This document shows positions 15,118 to 18,541 of a stretch of 18,541 nucleotides of DNA, piece by piece. The notes beneath the pieces were generated by a model, which saw only the letters and a program-made list of their open reading frames with translations, made no database searches and had not been told where the DNA came from. Every line of letters starts with the position of its first letter. Positions within the stretch are counted from its first letter, which is position 1. The stretch covers positions 1-18,541 of the forward strand of contig JBFKAV010000067.1 of the NCBI GenBank assembly GCA_041621405.1, given 5' to 3'. Both the position numbers and the translations under genes were made by a program. The stretch is from JBFKAV01 sp041621405 (lineage in GTDB: Bacteria; Pseudomonadota; Alphaproteobacteria; Rhodobacterales; Rhodobacteraceae).

Positions 15118-15135
15118 GTCAAGGGCGGCGCCGGC
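15118..15135 (-). repeat. 18-bp element, copy 2, upstream of the 58-aa gene
   Basis: Identical over 18 bp, and in the same orientation to its downstream gene, as 2771-2788. Read on the minus strand it ends in CTTGAC, a good -35 box. The -10 expected 17-18 nt later (AGAGGC or GAGGCT) is poor. The flanking bases differ between the copies, so the shared block is exactly 18 bp. Confidence 0.45.
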
Positions 15136-15170
15136 GGATTTTCCCGAGCGCGGCCTTCGGGCCACGGCCG

Positions 15171-15200
15171 TTGCCTGGGGCGGGCACCGGCGGCTAGGCT
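15171..15200 (+). promoter_or_regulatory. Possible acyl-CoA dehydrogenase promoter
   Basis: TTGCCT (15171-15176) and TAGGCT (15195-15200) are 18 nt apart and end 26 nt before the start codon. They are modest matches to the sigma-70 consensus. A leader of about 20 nt with GGGAGG would follow. Confidence 0.3.
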
Positions 15201-15226
15201 CGGCGGCGCAGTGCGGGAGGCGGGCG

Positions 15227-16426
15227 ATGGACTTCACGATTCCGACCGAGACCGAGGCGCTTCGGGCGCGCGTCGCCGCCTTCGTGGCCGAGCGCGTCCT
15301 GCCGCACGAGGCGCGGCCCGAAAGCTGGGACGGCCACGGCAACATCGCCGAGGCGCCGCTGCAAAAGCTTCGCGCCGAGGCCAAGGCCGAAGGGCTCTGG
15401 GCCTTCCAGGTGCCCTGGCAGGGCCGCCCGGCGCTTCCCTTCGTGGCGCAGGCGGTGCTCTACGAGGAGATGAACCGCTCGATCTTCGGCCCGGTCTGCT
15501 TCAACGCCGCTGCGCCCGACGACGGCAACATGCGGGTGCTGGAGCAGGTGGGCTCGCCCGAACAGAAGGCGCGCTGGCTGGCACCGATCGTCGCCGGCGA
15601 AGTCCGGTCTGCCTTCGCAATGACCGAACCGGCGCCGGGTGGCGGCTCGGACCCGACGATGATCCGCACCCTGGCCGAGAGGCGGGGCGGCGGCTGGGTG
15701 GTGACCGGGCGCAAGTGGTTCATCACCGGGGCCGAGGCGGCGGCGCATTTCATCCTGATCGCGCGCACTTCCGATGATCCGCGGCGCGGGCTTTCGGGCT
15801 TCCTCTTCCACCGTGACCAGCCGGGTTGGGAGATCGTGCGGCGGATCGGGATCATGGGGCCCGAGGAGCATGGCGGGCATTGCGAGCTCAGCTTCGATGG
15901 GCTGGAGATTCCGGATGAAAATCTATTAATGTCAGTGGGTGACGGGCTGAAGCTCACCCAGATCCGGCTCGGGCCGGCGCGGCTCACCCATTGCATGCGC
16001 TGGCTCGGGCTCGCCAAGCGCTGCCTCGAGGTCGCGGCGGACTATGCCGCCACCCGCGAGGGCTTCGGCGTCCGCCTTTCCGACCGCGAGAGCGTGCAGA
16101 TGATGATGGGCGAGGTGGCGATGGGGATCGAGCTGGGCCGGCTGCTGGTGATGAAGGCCGCCTGGGCGCTCGACCGCGGCAGCCGGGCGCGAACCGAGAT
16201 CAGCATGGCCAAGGTCCATGTCGCGAACCTCCTGCACAAGGCGGCCGACGTGGCGGTCCAGATCAACGGCGCGCGTGGCTATTCCACCGATACGGTGCTG
16301 GAGTGGATCTACCGCTACGCCCGCCAGGCGCGGCTGGTGGACGGCGCCGACGCGGTGCACATGATGGTGCTCGACCGCGGCTTTGCCGAGGCGGGTCGGG
16401 GCTTCTGGCGCTGGGAGGCGGAATGA
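15227..16426 (+). CDS. Acyl-CoA dehydrogenase family protein
   Basis: FAD-dependent dehydrogenase of acyl-CoA thioesters, acting in the cytosol in fatty-acid or related breakdown. The 399-aa length and domain order (helical 1-120, beta 121-235, helical 236-399) are typical. The flavin-binding AMTEP stretch is at 131-135 and KWFITGAEA follows. The C-terminal signature QINGARGYSTD leads into the active-site loop. Where many members have the catalytic Glu in a YEGT-like motif, this one reads LVDGADAVH with Asp372. That form resembles the ACAD10/ACAD11-type branch, so the substrate may not be a simple straight-chain acyl-CoA. GGGAGG supports the start. It converges on the FadL-type gene across a shared hairpin, which hints at, but does not prove, a shared lipid role. 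No electron-transfer flavoprotein gene is present. Confidence 0.92.
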   Translation: MDFTIPTETEALRARVAAFVAERVLPHEARPESWDGHGNIAEAPLQKLRAEAKAEGLWAFQVPWQGRPALPFVAQAVLYEEMNRSIFGPVCFNAAAPDDGNMRVLEQVGSPEQKARWLAPIVAGEVRSAFAMTEPAPGGGSDPTMIRTLAERRGGGWVVTGRKWFITGAEAAAHFILIARTSDDPRRGLSGFLFHRDQPGWEIVRRIGIMGPEEHGGHCELSFDGLEIPDENLLMSVGDGLKLTQIRLGPARLTHCMRWLGLAKRCLEVAADYAATREGFGVRLSDRESVQMMMGEVAMGIELGRLLVMKAAWALDRGSRARTEISMAKVHVANLLHKAADVAVQINGARGYSTDTVLEWIYRYARQARLVDGADAVHMMVLDRGFAEAGRGFWRWEAE

Positions 16427-16454
16427 CGAAGGCCCCGCCGGGGCGGGGCCTTCG
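16427..16454. terminator. Perfect 12-bp stem between convergent genes
   Basis: CGAAGGCCCCGC (16427-16438) and GCGGGGCCTTCG (16443-16454) are perfect complements around the loop CGGG. The stem begins at the base after the acyl-CoA dehydrogenase stop codon and lies 18 nt beyond the stop of the opposing FadL-type gene. It is well placed as a two-way terminator, though no long T-run follows on either strand. Confidence 0.8.
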
Positions 16455-16472
16455 CCTGCGCTCTGACGCACC

Positions 16473-17558
16473 TCAGAAGCTGTAGCCGACCCTGAGGCCT
16501 ACGCCGACCCCCGAGTTGTTGCCGAACTGCGCACCGATGTTCGTGGTCGCGCCTCCGATGTCTACGTACCGGATGCCGCCGGTGATCTTGATGTTGCCTT
16601 GGGTGTAGGTCGCGGCAAGCGCGATGCTGGAGAAGCCGTCGGTCGGCCCAAGGTTGCCTGTGGTGTCTCCGTTCGAGGCCTCGTGGGCGAGGATCACCGC
16701 GCCCGACCAGGTCTCGTTGAAGCGCCGGCCGAGGCCGAGGTTGTAGGTGATCCGGTCCGATTGGTAGAAGACAAGCGGCGCAGCCAGCGGGTAGAACGGC
16801 GGGTCGATCGTGAAGGCCGACCACTCGACCCAGCGGATCGAGCCGAAGAGCAGCGTGTCGGCGGCGATGCCGGTCTGGAACTCGAGGTTCAGCGACTGCG
16901 GGATCTCGGTCACGAAGCTGCCGGGTAGGGCGCCGAATTCGATCGACGAGAGCGTGTGGCTGATCGCCGAGTTGTAGGTCAGCGCCACGCGGGCAGCGAT
17001 CTCGGGCTTCTCCCAGGCGGCGCCGACGACGTATCCGTATTCGAGGTCGCGGTTGGTCTGGAGCGTGTAGCCGCCGACGAAGGGAATCGAGACCACGCCC
17101 CGCACCTGCTCGGCGCGCAGGCCGCCATAGACCGAGAAGTTGTTCGGCAGCTTGTAGCGCAGGAGGCCGGTGACCGCATACGATTCCAGCGTGGCCGTGG
17201 TGCCCGCGAGCGGATAGGGCGCCAGACCGAAGGTTCCGGGATAGTTGACATCCGCGCCGATCGGCTGGTCGACGATGATCGCGAGATCGATCATGTCGTT
17301 CAGGGCCCGCTTGTAGCCGAAGGACAGGGTGGTGTAGCTCGGCGCCATGTCGCCCGAGGGCGAGCCGGCCGGGAACGGGCCGACCGGGACGCCGAGCGCG
17401 CCGCTGACGTCGGGCGAGAAGTAGCCGAAGTTGAGCTCGGCGTAGGTGCCTTCCTCGAAAAGGATCGCCACCGACTGCGTCGAGCGCTCCACGCCGCCCG
17501 CCACCGCGGCCCCGGCCGTCAGCGCGAATGCCACAACCGTAGTGAGAACACGCCCCAT
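16473..17558 (-). CDS. FadL-type outer membrane transport protein
   Basis: Outer-membrane beta-barrel of the OmpP1/FadL/TodX family, which takes up long-chain fatty acids and other hydrophobic compounds. The 361-aa precursor has a signal peptide (residues 1-20) ending AVA before GGVERSTQSV. Many amphipathic strands follow, such as AELNFGYFSPDVSG and ITYNLGLGRRF, and the chain ends in the terminal Phe (VGYSF) used for barrel assembly. It is shorter than E. coli FadL (about 446 aa). The mature N-terminus runs almost straight into the first strand and lacks the NPA-containing hatch region of FadL. GGGGGAGAGAG precedes the start, and a good promoter candidate lies at 17588-17617. The substrate is inferred from the family and the facing acyl-CoA dehydrogenase. 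Confidence 0.9.
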   Translation of the reverse strand: MGRVLTTVVAFALTAGAAVAGGVERSTQSVAILFEEGTYAELNFGYFSPDVSGALGVPVGPFPAGSPSGDMAPSYTTLSFGYKRALNDMIDLAIIVDQPIGADVNYPGTFGLAPYPLAGTTATLESYAVTGLLRYKLPNNFSVYGGLRAEQVRGVVSIPFVGGYTLQTNRDLEYGYVVGAAWEKPEIAARVALTYNSAISHTLSSIEFGALPGSFVTEIPQSLNLEFQTGIAADTLLFGSIRWVEWSAFTIDPPFYPLAAPLVFYQSDRITYNLGLGRRFNETWSGAVILAHEASNGDTTGNLGPTDGFSSIALAATYTQGNIKITGGIRYVDIGGATTNIGAQFGNNSGVGVGLRVGYSF

Positions 17559-17587
17559 CTCTCTCCCCCGTGTTCGAGTCGTCGAGG

Positions 17588-17617
17588 CATCTACCGACGC
17601 CGGCCGTTTCTGGTCAA
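17588..17617 (-). promoter_or_regulatory. Probable promoter of the FadL-type gene
   Basis: On the minus strand TTGACC (17617-17612) and TAGATG (17593-17588) are 18 nt apart, giving a transcription start about 20 nt before the start codon. Just upstream the octamer pattern ACCGA(C/T)TG occurs twice in a row and runs into the -35 box. This could be the binding site of a repressor. Confidence 0.45.
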
Positions 17618-17650
17618 TCGGTCAGTCGGTTCCGGCGAAAGGAAGATCCC

Positions 17651-18535
17651 TCATGATGCGGTTACGCCGCGGTCGCCGCGGCGGCGCCGGCGCGTGAGAT
17701 TGAGGACGTTGGCGGCCAGAATCACCGCGCCGCCTGCGAAGACGCTGAGCATCAGCGGTTCGGCATAGACCAGCGCGCCGACGATCGCGACTACCGGCAG
17801 CCGCAGGAACTCCATCGGCGCGACGATGGTCGCCGGCGCATGGCGCAGGGCCGAGGTCAGCGAGTAATGCGCCGAAAGCCCGGTGACGCCGACCACCAGC
17901 AGCCAGGGCAGGGTGGCGAGCGTCGGCAGCGGGATGCCGCCCGGCGCGCCGAGAATCGCGCCCATCGCGGCCTGGCTCAGCGTCATCCAGAAAAGCACGC
18001 AGAGCACGCTGTCATGGGCCATCAGCCGCCGCGTGTAGATCGTGTTGAGGGCAAATCCGACCGCCGCGCCGAGGGCCGCCGCGTGGCCCCATTCCAAGGG
18101 CGCCACGCCGGGCCGGGCCACGATCAGGACGCCGGCGAAGCCGAGCACCGCCACCAGCGCCCGCCGCGGCGTGAAACGCTCGCCCAGGAGCAGCGGCGCC
18201 AGGAGCGCGACCCAGATCGGGTTGGTGAACTCGAGCGCCACCAGCTGCCCGAGCGGGATCAGCATCAGCCCGGTGAACCAGAGGTTCTGGCCGGCGAAGT
18301 GGAACACGTTGCGCTTGACGTGAAGCCAGGGCACTGCCGTCCGCACCTGCGCAAACCCGTTCCGCGCCAGGATCGCCGCGATGATCGCGAAGCCGATCGC
18401 CGAGCGCCAGGCCATCAGCTCGAAGGAGTTCATCTCGGCCTGAACCGCGCGGCCGGCCACCGCCATCAGCGTGAACGAGGCGATGGCGCCCAGCATCCAG
18501 GCGGCGGCGAGAAGCGGGCGGGGCTCGGCGGTCAT
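17651..18535 (-). CDS. EamA-domain (DMT superfamily) transporter
   Basis: Inner-membrane permease of the drug/metabolite transporter superfamily. The 294-aa product has about ten hydrophobic segments arranged as two EamA repeats (roughly 8-138 and 150-280). The first repeat ends in the typical EFTNPIWVALLAPLLLGE...GVLIVARPG pattern; the second contains APMEFLRLPVVAIVGALVYAE. The tail is Arg-rich (LTRRRRRGD), as expected on the cytoplasmic face. Substrates of this family range from amino acids to nucleotides and cannot be told from sequence. The start at 18535 is only six bases from the window edge, so its binding site and any upstream partner are mostly unseen; a longer form cannot be ruled out. 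It lies 92 nt upstream of the FadL-type gene on the same strand. Confidence 0.9.
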   Translation of the reverse strand: MTAEPRPLLAAAWMLGAIASFTLMAVAGRAVQAEMNSFELMAWRSAIGFAIIAAILARNGFAQVRTAVPWLHVKRNVFHFAGQNLWFTGLMLIPLGQLVALEFTNPIWVALLAPLLLGERFTPRRALVAVLGFAGVLIVARPGVAPLEWGHAAALGAAVGFALNTIYTRRLMAHDSVLCVLFWMTLSQAAMGAILGAPGGIPLPTLATLPWLLVVGVTGLSAHYSLTSALRHAPATIVAPMEFLRLPVVAIVGALVYAEPLMLSVFAGGAVILAANVLNLTRRRRRGDRGVTAS

Positions 18536-18541
18536 CTCCAG

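Noticed and set aside
14857..15384. 175-aa long form of the 58-aa protein
   Set aside because: The extension runs antisense into the acyl-CoA dehydrogenase start and has no binding site. The internal Met at 15033 has a good one.

Overview
The window reads as chromosomal DNA of a high-GC alphaproteobacterium, most likely of the Rhodobacterales (Rhodobacteraceae-like). The best evidence is the RNase E gene. Its protein has a charged insertion of about 130 residues in the S1 domain and a C-terminal Gly-Trp-Trp motif, both seen in alphaproteobacterial RNase E. The outer-membrane FadL-type protein, the TfoX C-terminal-domain protein and the compact gene spacing fit the same group. I see no rRNA, tRNA, CRISPR array, insertion sequence or phage gene.

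Layout, left to right. (1) Positions 152-5273 are a minus-strand block: aminopeptidase N (pepN), then three START/AHSA1-type (SRPBCC) ligand-binding proteins in a row. One of these is a fusion of three such domains. (2) From 5396 the plus strand carries malate synthase G (glcB), a 424-nt structured gap that probably holds the RNase E 5' untranslated leader, and rne. It continues with a CcdA-type thiol-disulfide transmembrane protein, an unusual membrane-associated alpha/beta-hydrolase-like protein, a cytochrome P450 placed 10 nt after it, and a 96-aa protein of unknown function. (3) A strong hairpin separates this run from two small minus-strand genes, a TfoX C-terminal-domain protein and a 58-aa unknown. 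(4) A plus-strand acyl-CoA dehydrogenase converges on a minus-strand FadL-type outer-membrane protein, with a perfect 12-bp stem hairpin between them. An EamA/DMT transporter lies upstream of the FadL-like gene, and its start is close to the window edge.

Functional themes. FadL-type uptake, acyl-CoA dehydrogenase, a P450 with a hydrolase-like partner, and malate synthase would together fit use of fatty acids or other hydrophobic carbon with glyoxylate-cycle assimilation. This is inference from neighbours only, since these genes are not one operon. RNase E and CcdA are housekeeping.

No obviously new defence or mobile system is visible. The points most worth a second look are: the rne leader; the three-domain SRPBCC fusion inside a cluster of five SRPBCC domains; the hydrolase/P450 pair; an 18-bp identical element upstream of two unrelated minus-strand genes; tandem inverted repeats in a locally AT-richer patch before the 96-aa gene; and a FadL-type protein that appears to lack the usual N-terminal hatch.
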